From: CAVVNN01 sp963749605
Lineage (GTDB): Bacteria > Actinomycetota > Thermoleophilia > Solirubrobacterales > 70-9
Length of the DNA stretch: 64,000 bases
Assembly (NCBI GenBank): GCA_963749605.1
Contig: CAVVNN010000002.1
Location: 434,001 to 498,000, forward strand
Direction: 5' to 3'
The notes under the pieces were generated by a model. It made no database searches. It saw only the letters and a list, made by a program, of their open reading frames with translations, and was not told the DNA's origin. Position 1 is the first letter of the stretch; the number at the start of each line of letters is the position of its first letter. Position numbers and translations under genes: made by a program. This document shows positions 43,676-54,173 of this stretch, one piece after another.

Positions 43676-43767
43676 GCCAGCTCCCAACCAACGCGCCAGC
43701 TTCACCGATGGTCGAGCAGTTCGTACAGCCTTGCGGGACGCCAGCTAAGCGAGTGCTCGATGAATAA
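43672..43767 (+). CDS. Possible 31-aa peptide coupled to HEAT-repeat gene
   Basis: ATG 43672 overlaps the HEAT-repeat stop (ATGA) and opens MSQLPTNAPASPMVEQFVQP with one cysteine near the end. Coupling is the only evidence. The following 43768-44012 contains no other gene that I can support. Confidence 0.3.
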   Translation: MSQLPTNAPASPMVEQFVQPCGTPAKRVLDE

Positions 43768-44012
43768 TACCCTCGCATGACGCGGTGGGGCCCGTAATCA
43801 CAGAATTCGCTCGGGCTCTTCAGCAACACAATCGGGCCGATCAACGCCGCACCATTACTCCGGTGGACGCATGAAAGGTTGTCCGGTCATTAGTCCTCGG
43901 CAGCAGCCGAGCCCAGGCAATGCAGCCAGCGCACAAGAATAATGCTTCCTCTCTCGTTTCCTAGGCGGTTGTGAATCTTGACATCGACAAAGAAGAGCTG
44001 CCGGGGGGACGC

Positions 44013-45123
44013 ATGAAAACACTCGTGACAGGCGGTGCCGGATTCATCGGTTCGCACCTTGTCCGCGAGCTCTTATCGCAGGGTGACGACGTCGTTGTGC
44101 TTGATTCTCTTGAGGATCAGGTCCACCGTGGTGCTACGCCAGATCTTCCGGAGTCCGTCGAAATGGTTGTCGGCAGTGTTGGCGACGAAGAGGTCGCAAG
44201 GAGAGCTCTTACGGGCGCAGACCGAGTCGTTCATCTGGCCGCCGCCGTGGGCGTGGGGCAATCTATGTACGAAATCGCACGATACACGGATCTCAACACC
44301 ATGCAGACCGCGCGATTTCTTGAGCAACTCATCGCGCAGGACCCCAAGCCACAGCGGCTCGTTGTCGCGTCCTCAATGTCGATCTTACGGCGAGGGACAA
44401 TACAAATGTCGGAGCCACGGCACACTTGCACCTAAGCCGAGGCCCGAGGAGCAACTACTTGCGCGTCGCTGGGAGTTGGCATGTCCTAAGTGTGGCGAAG
44501 ACCTACTGTCGATCAGGACAAGTGAGTCAAAGCCGGTAATCCCTACGTCCATCTATGCCATCAATAAGCGCGACCACGAGGAGATGTGCCTCGTTACCGG
44601 TGCTGCATATGACATACCTACCGTAGCGCTCAGATTCTTTAATGTCTACGGTCCCGGCCAAGCACTGTCAAACCCGTACACAGGCGTGGCAGCGATCTTT
44701 GCATCTAGACTAATGAACGGCAAGCCGCCGATCATATTTGAGGACGGCCAGCAGTCACGAGACTTCATACATGTGCATGACATAGTTCGGGGAATCCTGC
44801 TTGCGCTGGAATCCGACACGGCCACCGGATGTGCCATCAACCTTGGAACCGGCCGAACTACTACCGTACTTCAGATTGCAGAAGCGCTTTCAAAGGGCTT
44901 GGAAGCAGGCATTGAGCCAGTTAGAAACGAGCAGTACAGGGCTGGAGATATTCGCCACTGCGTTGCTGATATCGGGTTGGCAGAAGAGCTACTTGGGTTT
45001 CAACATTCAATTTCGCTTGAAGATGGCATGCGGGAGCTTCTCGGATGGCTTTCTAGCCAGAAAGCGACAGACCTAGTCGACGACGCCACGAGAGAACTCG
45101 CCGCTCACGGGTCGGCGCGCTAG
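44013..45123 (+). CDS. dTDP-L-rhamnose 4-epimerase-like SDR (one frameshift)
   Basis: Extended SDR that changes a nucleotide-sugar configuration. KTLVTGGAGFIGSHLVRELL is the NAD loop, the catalytic Tyr-x3-Lys is SIYAINKRDHEEM, and RFFNVYGPGQALSNPYTGV and IIFEDGQQSRDFIHVHDIVR follow. A short Cys-containing insertion (ACPKCGEDLL) before the catalytic Tyr is typical of the dTDP-rhamnose 4-epimerase branch. One extra T near 44390 breaks the frame. This DNA is less GC-rich than its surroundings. Confidence 0.85.
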
Positions 45124-45151
45124 CTAGCGGACGGTTTAAGGTCATATCAAC

Positions 45152-46107
45152 ATGTACGATCTGGCGATAGTTGTCGTGTCCACAAACGAGGCTCATTGGC
45201 TGGAGCGCTGTCTGGGGACCGTGTTTGCTAGCGCGGGTTCCGCATCCCTTCAAGTCATCGTCGTCGACAACTCATCTACTGATGGCACGCGGGAGCTCGT
45301 CGAAACCCAATTTCCTCAAGCTCAAGTCGTCACATCGCTGAACCGTGGATTCGCCTATGGCAATAACCGTGGAATTGAAGTTGCCTCCGCGCGTTATGTG
45401 CTGTTATTGAACCCGGACACGGAAATCGTCGAAGATGACTTTGGCACTCTGGTCGATCACCTTGATCAACATCCAGAAGTGGGACTTGCTGGCGTCAAGC
45501 AGATCACGCCGGACGGTAACGTCTATCCGACCATCCACAACTTTCCAAGTATTTCGCGCGCACTTGGCGAGGCCCTATTCTCAGAGAAATGGCCGATCCA
45601 CCCATCCTGGGCTGGAGAGAGGGTAGTTGACTCGGGCGTTTACGAGATCGAGGGAAGCTGTGATTGGCCACTCGGATCATTCATGATCGTGCGGCGCGAG
45701 GCATTGCTGAGTGCAGGTCTCTTGGATGAGCGATTCTTCATTACTGCGAGGAGCCAGACCTCTGTTTACGCTTGAAGCGGGCTGGCTGGGAGATTCGCCA
45801 CCTGCCTCAGATGACCATTGTCCATCACGCAGGTAAGGCCGGAATCCGGCCCAAAATGATCGCGCAAGACGCCTATGCCCGTAAGCAATACGCTGCAAAG
45901 CACTTCGGTCGGGTCCAAGGTCGCGCTTTCCTCTTCGCGTGTGCTTTGCGCCACGCGCTGCGAGTTGCGGCCGCGCCCTTCTCCCGTGATGTGCCGACTC
46001 TCCGCATCGAGGCCGCTCGCGCTGCGCTTGGGACCTTGACCGGCAGTATGGCCCTCCGTTTGGCGATCCGCCATATGCCGCCGTCACCGTTGAGCGCGCG
46101 AGAGTAG
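45152..46107 (+). CDS. GT2 glycosyltransferase, rhamnosyltransferase-like (one frameshift)
   Basis: Family-2 transferase adding a sugar during repeat-unit synthesis. DLAIVVVSTNEAHWLERCLG, VIVVDNSSTDGTRELVETQF, YVLLLNPDTEIVEDDFGTLV (DxD-like) and SFMIVRREALLSAGLLDERF with the E-E-P-D-L segment after a frameshift near 45748. The C-terminal ~110 residues end PPSPLSARE. Nothing gene-like is seen in 46108-46346. Confidence 0.87.
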
Positions 46108-46346
46108 CGAAGGACGCGATTCAGGCTCTGGCGGCTGACCCTATCGACTCAAGCGCATCAGTATCAGCCGACTGACCCGCTCAATTGCCGTGAGGAGGCG
46201 TCCCAGCCTTTTCGCGGAGGTCAACTACCTCTGGGGTTGGGTTTGGTCGGCCGTGTGCGGGGTTCCACGGGTCGGCGCCAACGTGCTGAGCAGCAGGACT
46301 CGATGCGCGCCGCGCTCGTAATCGGGACGTGCCGGGGATCGCGCTC

Positions 46347-47273
46347 ATGAGCCGCGAGCCGTCAGTCACCTCGGTCGATTCTCGAATCCTGATAGTCACC
46401 CCTGTTCACAACGAGGCAAGCCACATTGGCCGCCTTGTGGACTCGATGGCAAGGCAGACCAGGCCTCCCGATCGCTGGCTGGTCATCGACGACGGGTCGA
46501 CCGACGCGACGATGACGATCCTCGAAGATCTGCAGTGCAGCATGCCGTTCCTGAGCATTATGCAGTCAAGCGTCGCTGATCCGGCCGATATTGATCGGCT
46601 GACGGCGGCCATGGAGATTAGGGCGTTCAACGAGGCACTGGCCAACCTCTCCGACTTAGATGGCTACACCTACATCGGCAAGGTGGACGGTGACGTTGAG
46701 CTGCCCGATGACTACTTCCAGTCCATGCTGGAAACTTTCGCATCTGACCCGGCCCTCGGCATCGTCGGAGGGATGATCGTGGAGCCCGTGGGCAAGACCG
46801 GGTCCTGGCGGATCGTCGGCGCCCCGGACTACCACGTGCATGGAGCCTTGAAGCTCTACAGCAGGGCCTGCTGGGATACGATCGGCGGCCTCGAGGAGAG
46901 GCTCGGTTGGGACACGATTGACCAAACCTACGCGCGCATGCGAGGCTTCCGCACAATGAGTATTCCCAGCGTCGTGGTCCGCCACCACCGCGTCAGTGGC
47001 AGTGTCGGCGGCAGGCTGCGCGGGGCGATGAGGCACGGCCGCTGCTCCTACATCGCGCGATACTCGCTGCCCTGGATCCTCATGCGAGCTACCAAGACTG
47101 GGATCACATGGCGACCGTATGGGCTTTCCGGGATGGCCTTCGTATGGGGCTACCTGGGCTGCATGCTCCGTAACGGCGAGCGGGTCGAGGATGAGGAGTT
47201 CAAGCGATTTGTCCGCAGGGAGCACAGGCAGCGAATCCGCAGGGCGCTGACCCATGACGGCCAGGTGGGCTGA
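46347..47273 (+). CDS. GT2 glycosyltransferase
   Basis: 308 residues. ILIVTPVHNEASHIGRLVDS, WLVIDDGSTDATMTILEDL, YIGKVDGDVELPDDYFQSML (DxD) and AGHVHG-like acceptor region LKLYSRACWDTIGGLEERLG with WDTIDQTYARMRGFRT are family landmarks. ATG 46347 is preferred to GTG 46329. Intact. Confidence 0.9.
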   Translation: MSREPSVTSVDSRILIVTPVHNEASHIGRLVDSMARQTRPPDRWLVIDDGSTDATMTILEDLQCSMPFLSIMQSSVADPADIDRLTAAMEIRAFNEALANLSDLDGYTYIGKVDGDVELPDDYFQSMLETFASDPALGIVGGMIVEPVGKTGSWRIVGAPDYHVHGALKLYSRACWDTIGGLEERLGWDTIDQTYARMRGFRTMSIPSVVVRHHRVSGSVGGRLRGAMRHGRCSYIARYSLPWILMRATKTGITWRPYGLSGMAFVWGYLGCMLRNGERVEDEEFKRFVRREHRQRIRRALTHDGQVG

Positions 47274-47454
47274 CGCAAAAGCGTCGAACGGCCTAGGTCG
47301 TTTATCCGAAGGTATGTCTGTAGCTGCGAACTCCGAGGACAGTGCTACCGACCGTGCACCTGGTGACTTCGGGCGGCGGCCACTTTGACCTTCTCTATGC
47401 CGTCAAAGGCGTCGCCCTCCGGGACGAACTGCAGATGCTGAACGGAGAGAGGCG

Positions 47455-48566
47455 GTGACGCCCGTCAACGTTGGCATCGTCGGGTTGGGCAAGATGGGCC
47501 TTTCCCATCACGCCCTCTTCAACGCCCATCCAGAGGTCGGGCTGACCAGCGTCTGCGACGCGTCCGGCTACGTGCTGAGCGTGTTGAACAAGTACACCGA
47601 CGTGCCGACCTACGGCGACTACGAGGCGATGCTCGAGGGAGCGGATCTCGACGCGGTCGTGATCGCCACGCCGTCCAGCTCGCACGCGCCGATGGTCCAG
47701 GCGGCCTGGAGCGAGGGCTGCACGTCTTCTGCGAGAAGCCGCTGACGCTCGAGCCCGGAGGACTCCGAGCGAGCTGACGGAGCTGGCGCGCGAGCGCGGT
47801 CTCGTCACCCAGGTCGGCTACCACAACCGCTTCGTCGGCGGCCTTCCGCGAGGTGCGGCGGCTGCTCGACACCGGCGCGATCGGCGAGGTCACGCACATC
47901 TTCGGCGAGGCCTACGGGCCGGTCGTGCTGAAGCCGAAGGGCGGCACCTGGCGCAGCAGGGCCGCCGAGGGGGCGGTGCCTCTACGACTACGCCGCCCAC
48001 GTGATCAACCTGATCAATTGGTACCTCGGCGAGCCGACCGGCGTGGGAGGCACGGTGCTGCCGAAGGTCTTCTCCGCTGACACCGACGACGCGGTGTTCA
48101 GCACCCTCTACTTCGACGGCGGCAAGACCGGGCAGCTCTCGGTCAACTGGTCGGACGAGTCCTACCGCAAGATGACGACCCGGATCAACATCTGGGGCAC
48201 GACCGGGCGGATCTTCGCCGACCGGCAGGAGTGCCAGGTCTACCTGCGCGGCACGGCGACGGTCCCCGACGGCTACGAGCAGGGCTGGAACGTCCGCTAC
48301 ACGACCGACCTGACCGAGCCGGTCTGGTTCTACCTGCGCGGCGAGGAGTACAGCGCCCAGATCGACTAGTTCGTGCGCCAGGTCCTGGCCGGCGAGCCGG
48401 ACGAGCACAACAGCTTCGCCGCCGCGGCCACGACCGATCGCGCGATCGGGATGATGGTCACCGACTCGACCCGCGGCGCCTCGACCGGCGCCGGCGAAGC
48501 CCCGGGTCGCTGCCGCGGTCCTCGCCAAGCGCTCGCTTCTTCCGCCGGCGCAAGAAGCCGGCGTAG
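47455..48566 (+). CDS. Gfo/Idh/MocA oxidoreductase (frameshifts and an in-frame TAG)
   Basis: NAD(P)-dependent sugar oxidoreductase, probably for a nucleotide-sugar in the polymer. VNVGIVGLGKMGLSHHALFN is the cofactor loop, FCEKPLTLEPEDS contains the family EKP motif, and GGGCLYDYAAHVINLINWYL carries the expected acidic/His residues. Three indels between 47720 and 47985 and one near 48500. A TAG at 48367-48369 interrupts QID-FVRQVLAGEPDEHNSF, which otherwise continues normally. GTG start at 47455. Confidence 0.8.
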
Positions 48567-48568
48567 CG

Positions 48569-49441
48569 ATGGACCGGCTGCTGTTCGGCGACAACCAGTT
48601 CTTCGGCGTCAACCACATGTCGGAGGAGAAGGCGCGCGCACAGCCGATGCGCTTCCAGGACATCGACGCCGTCATCGACGTGCTCGACGCGGCCTACGAC
48701 GAGGGCATCCGCACCTTCATGTGCACGACGCACGACCGGATCGCGCTGGTCTGCGACCACGTCCGCGCCGACCCCGAGCGCTACCCGAACTTCCGCTTCT
48801 ACCCGTGCATGCCCTACGCGCACAAGTACGCCAACGCGGTCACCGAGAACGGCATGCTCGGCGCCGTCAAACGCTTCCTGCCCGACGAGGGCTTCTTCGA
48901 CGCCGCGGTCCGCGGTGGCCGCACCCTGGCGACCAAGGACATCGAAGGGATGATGACGCTGCTGATCGACGCCGAGATGAAGATGTTCGACGGGGTGAAG
49001 ACGCCGGTCGATCTTCCTGCAGAACGTGATCGTCGACCTGCTGCTCGGGCCTCGGCTTCAACGACGCCTTCCGCGTCTTCGCCGACCACGTCCGCGGGCG
49101 CTACCAGGCGCCGAGCCGGGCTTCATCACGATGAACCTGCCGGCGCTGCTCGACGTGCTCGACGAGGTCGGGATCGAGCAACCCGATCGTCTGCGTCAAC
49201 ATCAACAAGATCGGGTTCCGCATGTGCGGCGGCATCGAGGCCTACGAGCGGGCGATGCGCGGAGCGCGAGTTCCGCGCGATCGCGATGTCGGTCTTCGCC
49301 TCGGGCGCGATCCCGCCCGCGGAGGCGATCGAGTGGGTCTGCGCGCTAGCCGAACATGCACGCGATCGTCTTCGGCGCCTCCAGCCGCGCAACATCCGCG
49401 AGCACGCGGGAGCTGGTCGACGGAGCGCTGGCGGCCTGTGA
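48569..49441 (+). CDS. Conserved polysaccharide-locus protein of unknown function (frameshifted)
   Basis: About 290 residues beginning MDRLLFGDNQFFGVNHMSEE. Regular strand-helix alternation (IDAVIDVLDAAYDEGIRTFM, ALVCDHVRADPERYPNFRFY, AIAMSVFASGAIPPAEAIEW) suggests a TIM-barrel-like enzyme. Four indels between 49010 and 49400 cancel overall. It is packed between the oxidoreductase (2 bp) and a glycosyltransferase (4-bp overlap), so it probably acts in the same pathway. Confidence 0.6.
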   Translation: MDRLLFGDNQFFGVNHMSEEKARAQPMRFQDIDAVIDVLDAAYDEGIRTFMCTTHDRIALVCDHVRADPERYPNFRFYPCMPYAHKYANAVTENGMLGAVKRFLPDEGFFDAAVRGGRTLATKDIEGMMTLLIDAEMKMFDGVKTPVDLPAERDRRPAARASASTTPSASSPTTSAGATRRRAGLHHDEPAGAARRARRGRDRATRSSASTSTRSGSACAAASRPTSGRCAEREFRAIAMSVFASGAIPPAEAIEWVCALAEHARDRLRRLQPRNIREHAGAGRRSAGGL

Positions 49442-50409
49442 CGACCCTGCTCGTCGCCTCCACCGGTGGCCATCTGAAGCAGCTGCACCATCTGTCACGG
49501 GCGTCTCGGCCGGGGTCTACGGCCCCTTTCGGTGGGCCACGTTCGACACTCCGCAGAGCCGCTCTCTACTTGAGGACAAGGCGGTCGATTTCGTTCCGTT
49601 CGTGGGCGGACGCGACCCCCAACGTCGCACGCAACCTTCCGTTCGCCCACAACGGAATGAAGGACGTCCAGCTCGACGCGGTGGTCAGCACCGGCTCCGC
49701 GGTCGCCCTACCGTTCTTTGGCGCGGCGCGGGCTCGCGGCTGAGCTGTCACTATATCGAGAGCGCGGCCAGGATCAGCGGACCGTCGCTCACCGGGACGG
49801 CTGATCAGCAGGATCCCCGGCGTTCATCTGTACTCGCAATACGAAGGGTGGAGGGTCGCAGGGCACTGGAGCTTCGGAGGCTCGGTCTTTGACTCCTTCG
49901 ACGGCGAGGCCCGGCCGCAAAACGGAGCGGGTGGGCCACGAAAAGCGGTCGTGACGCTCGGCACCTACCGAGGCTATCCGTTCACTCGGCTCGTCCGGCA
50001 GGCCTTGGCCGTTCTTCCGCCCGACGCCGAGGTGCTGTGGCAGACCGGAGACACCGACATCAGCGGGTTCGGGATCGACGGCCACCACGCGATCCCGGAA
50101 GGCGACTTGAGCGAGGCGATGAGACAGGCCGACGTCGTCGTCGCCCACGCGGGAGTGGGCACGGCGCTGGCCGCCCTGGAGGTCGGAAAGTGCCCGGTTC
50201 TCGTGCCCCGTCGCGGATCTTGGGGCGAGCACGTCGACGACCACCAGATCCAGATAGCTCGCGAGCTGCGCGCGCGCGGGCTGGCGATCTCAGTCGAGGC
50301 TGATGAGCTCCGAGGGGAGGATCTCTATGCGGCGATGAGGACCGCCGTCGTACGGTGCGACGAGGCGCCGCTGTTCAAGACGGAGACTGCCGGGTCCGCG
50401 GCGTGCTGA
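49438..50409 (+). CDS. GT28/GT1-like glycosyltransferase, PssD-PssE type (frameshifted)
   Basis: A fused form of the two-subunit Alg14/Alg13-like transferases. N-terminal TTLLVASTGGHLKQLHHLSR and DAVVSTGSAVALPFFGAARA; C-terminal AVVTLGTYRGYPFTRLVRQA, EVLWQTGDTD, ADVVVAHAGVGTALAALEVG and CPVLVPRRGSWGEHVDDHQI, the nucleotide-sugar binding end. Indels in 49500-49860. GTG 49438 overlaps the previous stop. Confidence 0.82.
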
Positions 50410-50428
50410 TCGGCGGGTGACGGACGCC

Positions 50429-50776
50429 TCAGGTGCAATCACCGAGCGCCGCCGAAGGTCGCGGAGAGCTCAGCCGTTCGACGATCGCGTTCGATTGCGC
50501 GTCGCACAGCCTGTTCCGACGGCTCGATCCCGATTGAGGGAGGCTGTCGTCCATCCAAGGGATGCTCTTCGACGAGTCAACGATGACGTCGACACCAAGT
50601 CGTTCGGCGATCCGACCGTGGGACGTGTTCTCGGGCCCCGGCGCTATCGCTGCCCATATCGGGTCCATTTCGCACGAGTAGTTGAACAGGGCGTGCTGGG
50701 GTCGAAAGGGACGGAACGACGCGAACGGCTCTCCGCAGAAGCTGCTGGGATTCGCGCTCAGCATCGCATCCAGCAT
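50429..50776 (-). pseudogene. Sulfotransferase fragment
   Basis: Begins SGTTMLDAMLSANPSSFCGE, the end of a PAPS-binding loop, and includes RIAERLGVDVIVDSSKSIPW, typical of bacterial sulfotransferases. Only about 100 residues remain; the first part of the loop and two thirds of the enzyme are gone. It is opposite in strand to its neighbours. Confidence 0.65.
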
Positions 50777-50818
50777 GGTCGTCCCAGAGCGAGCCGCGCG
50801 GCCATTCTCCGTCGCGCC

Positions 50819-50859
50819 TCGGATGCCTCCCCGGGGCTTTGCCCCTCCGAGGCATCCGA
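50819..50859. repeat. Inverted repeat / hairpin
   Basis: Ten paired bases (50819-50828 with 50850-50859) and an inner gggg/cccc pairing. It marks the upstream edge of the sulfotransferase fragment and may be a terminator or an IS end. Confidence 0.6.
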
Positions 50860-50982
50860 GCGATCTACGTCAGGCGGGTATCAATGCGGGGATTGGGTCC
50901 AGGCCACGCCGAATTGACCTACGTTGCTGGGCGTTGTGGCCGGAGAACAGAAGGAGCCCCATAGGTTGGGCGTTGATTAGGC

Positions 50983-51638
50983 ATGCGGCTGGGAGCGATG
51001 ATTCGGGCAGCTGTAGCGCTGCGTCGACTTGATTTCAATGTACCTATTCGCCACGAAAGGGATAAGGAAATCGTAGCTGAGATATTCAGCCGACACTGCT
51101 ACCAGCCCCCGATGTCTTTAGAAGCAACCCGTGTTCTTGACCTCGGGGGCAACATTGGATTGTTTTCCCTCTACGCCGTCGAAGTGCTTGGGGCGCAAGA
51201 AATCACTGCAGTTGAGGCGGACCCTGAAAATTTTCGCGTACTGCAGCGGTTTGTCGCTGAGAATGACCTACCGGTCGAGGTTGTCGAGGCGTTTGCTGGA
51301 ACAGAGAATGGCTGGATGGAGTTCGAGAGCGGCCTATAGCAAACTCCCGTTTCGCTGGCCCAGACAGCACAGTAACAACAAATGTGCCAATGATTGACAC
51401 GTTCTCGCTTGGGTCATTCGATTTGGTGAAGATTGACATCGAGGGGGGCGAGTGGCAGTTGCTGGCCGACCCTCGATTCCGTCAGCTCGCCCCCGTGGTC
51501 GTCATGGAGTGGCATCACCGTGGGCAAGGCGACGCTGACATAAACGAAATGCTAGGAGCCCACGGTTACACCGTGTGGCATGCAGACCGGCACGTAGTGT
51601 GGGCTTGGCGACATCCTTTCGTTTGCACCATGACCTAG
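50983..51638 (+). CDS. FkbM-family methyltransferase (one frameshift)
   Basis: SAM-dependent O-methyltransferase acting on sugars. RVLDLGGNIGLFSLYAVEVL is the SAM loop, ITAVEADPENFRVLQRFVAE the second strand, and SFDLVKIDIEGGEWQLLADP the signature acidic motif. The frame shifts near 51330-51360. Ends at 51638. Lower GC than its neighbours. Confidence 0.83.
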
Positions 51639-51843
51639 GGCTGATGGACTGGCGAGATGCGGCGACTGTCTCCGAAGTCTCGGAAAGCAAGGTCGATATT
51701 CAAATGTGTGCAATCGTCTTGCCCCGGGTGGGATAGGCTTTACTTTGGGGCATATCCCAGGCAACTGTCATTGATCTAGGCCGGTTTTACGGAGGCTCGA
51801 AGCCAGGATCTTGTCCTGGGGAATGGAGATTCTCCCGAGCCAT

Positions 51844-52135
51844 ACCGCGCAACAAGAAGTACTCCGACGAGCTGTTGTATCGAGGCGCCCACCTCGTCTT
51901 TGAGTCCGGCCGCATGATCACCCACGTAGCGCGCGATCTCGGCGTCAACTCCGAGACGTTGCGCCGGTGGGTGCGCCAGGCTGAAGCCGATGCTGGCAAG
52001 CGCAAGGAGCTGTGGAGCAGCGAGGGGCGCAAGGAGTTAGGTCGCCTGCGCGGTGAGCTGCGGCGGGCCAGCGAGAGCCTCAAGGCGACATCGGCGTGTT
52101 TCGCGGCTGAGCTTGACCCACACCGACCGAAGTGA
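51844..52135 (+). mobile_element. IS3-family OrfA remnant
   Basis: Reads KKYSDELLYRGAHLVFESGR, MITHVARDLGVNSETLRRWV, RQAEADAGKRKE, the helix-turn-helix of IS3-type OrfA. The expected start is ATA and no OrfB follows, so it is inactive. Confidence 0.75.
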
Positions 52136-52546
52136 GCTCCTTGCAGCCCCGGGGACCCCGCCGCGGTGCTACAGGCCTCGTCGAGCGCGCCGCGCCCGAG
52201 GTCGGCGTCGAAGCCTCGGTGCGCGACGACACCGGCTAACCACCGCGTCGAGGGGGTGACCCAGCCCAAGTCCTGCTCAACCTGGGCCGCGACGACGAGT
52301 TCGACGTCGACGGGCTGAGGCGCCTGACGCCCGACTTTGCTGACCAACTGTCGAGGTCCGGTGAAGGACAAGCCCAAGCAGGGTAGGCAGCAGCCAGACC
52401 CAGCCCGCAGACCTGTCGTAACAGTCCGTGACGCAGTCTGACACGCGCTTTCCGTCAGCGCAGCACGCTCTGGGCTTCGCTTGAGGACACAGCGAGGTCG
52501 ACACTCACTCGCCGTTAGCGCATCTTGGCTCCTGGCTGAGAGCGGA
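52136..52546. other. Decayed DNA between IS remnant and sulfotransferase
   Basis: No intact gene. The plus strand near 52265-52350 reads AQVLLNLGRDDEFDVDGLRR, reminiscent of an IS1634-type transposase N-terminus, with stops either side. Confidence 0.4.
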
Positions 52547-53262
52547 TCAATAGCCAAGCCGCTCGAAGTCGACGCTAAATAGGGTCCGTAGGTAAACGGC
52601 GTCCGCATCGCTAACAGTCTCGCCGCCTATTGGGGAAGCATTTTCGTGTGGAAGCTCGACGCCGGGCGGGAGCCCGAGTTGGCTGGCCACTTTACGGAAG
52701 TCTTCGGCCAACGTCTCGGTATGTGCAATGAAATCCACTAGGCATCTGTTCTCCCGATCGAGATCGAACTCCACTGAAGCCTGATTCCTGGTTCTTAAGT
52801 GCCAGCGGATGACGTATAGTCAGAAAAATTATCGCATTCATCGAATGCCTGCATTCCTACCCAAAGCCGGGGATCCCGGTGTCGGCCGAAAGTTCGGTAC
52901 CACAGCCTACGACCTATCGCGTCATTATCTGACTTAATACGAGCTAGAAACCTGTAGAGCGAATGGGCCCGGTGCACTGGATTCCTCACAACGGTAAACT
53001 TCCAGTACCGATCCCACGTGTCCACGCCAACCCGGCGCCGAATGTCTGGTGCCCGGCTGTGCTTTTGAAGGTTATAACTCGCCGACTTCCTGCCCACTAG
53101 CGAGAAGAGTACGTCGACCGGACTATCTGTAGCGATCAAGTCACCTCGGCCGAGGTACGGTCGCAGGGCAGCCGTGACCGACTCGCCTCCAGTCTTATGG
53201 ACATGCACAAAAATAGACTTGTATTTGTGACTGACTATCAAATGAAACCAAAAACCTATCAC
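52547..53262 (-). CDS. Sulfotransferase family 2 protein (one frameshift)
   Basis: Carbohydrate-type sulfotransferase. KSIFVHVHKTGGESVTAALR is the 5'-PAPS phosphosulfate loop, WDRYWKFTVVRNPVHRAHSL the 3'-phosphate site, and after a frameshift near 52800 the protein ends FDLDRENRCLVDFIAHTETL, AEDFRKVASQLG...VDFERLGY. GTG 53262 is the probable start. The upstream open frame belongs to a glycosyltransferase remnant. Confidence 0.8.
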
Positions 53263-54082
53263 TGCAAGGGCATCTGGGTGCGTGGCAGGTCGCTCGAGCG
53301 CCGGATCGGCTCCCTCGACGTCTCCCGGCTCGACAAGGGTCACGAAGTTGGTCGCGGCGAGTGTCTCGGCGTACTCGTGGCCGCAGAAGAACGCTGGGGA
53401 CCGTCCACCAGAAGATAGTCGAGATAGCGGGCCCGGGCTGCCCGCTCCGCCGCTGTAGCTCGGGGCGGCGGTCTCGGAGGAGCGCGGCCGCCCTGATCGC
53501 GGTCGCCGGGTCCAGCCAACGCCAAAGGCTTCCCTACCAGAGGACCACGAAGTCCGTGGGCCTCAGGTCGAGCAGTTCCCGAAAAGGGTGCCCGACAGCG
53601 GCCGGCGGCGGCGGAACGCCGAACGGGACGACGACCACGGGGAGGCCGCTCATTCGCCTTCCGATCCGCGATGCCTGCTCAAGGGTCGGCGAATCGAAGC
53701 TGTAGCGTCGTAAGGCGCTGCACCGAAGCCAGCTCGGCCCTGACGGCCTCGTCCCCGAGTCGCCAGCTCATGCTCGATCGGGTCGTAGAGGTCGGAAGAC
53801 GGCCCGCACCCCGCCCCCGCGCAGAACGGGAAGCAGGTAGGGGTATCCACGGCGCCATCGCGACATCGTGCTCGAGTGCCTCGCGGAGCATCCTCCATCG
53901 TCCTCCCTCGACAATACGGATACCCGGCAGCTCCATGGACCCTCCCCCATGGAAGACGACGGTGACCCGATGATGCGCAGCAAGCGCCTTTGCGATCTCG
54001 ACGCCGCGAATCCCCGGCCCGGTCAGCCGCTCTCCGCCGGATCCGGGCACGAGGACAGGATGGCAAGCCGGTCGTCGATCAT
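53263..54082 (-). pseudogene. GT4-like glycosyltransferase remnant
   Basis: N-terminus MIDDRLAILSSCPDPAES then LTGPGIRGVEIAKALAAHHR and VTVVFHGGGSMELPGIRIVE, typical of GT4 transferases; C-terminal trace ETLAATNFVTLVEPGDVEGA. Several frameshifts and a missing middle portion; the nucleotide-sugar binding domain is not recognisable. Confidence 0.65.
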
Positions 54083-54173
54083 CTGTCCGATTGGAAGTTC
54101 AGGCGCGATGCAATCGTTTACCGGCTAATGCTCGGACCGGCAAGGCAGTTGACGAGGAGCGGAGCGTAGCGTC

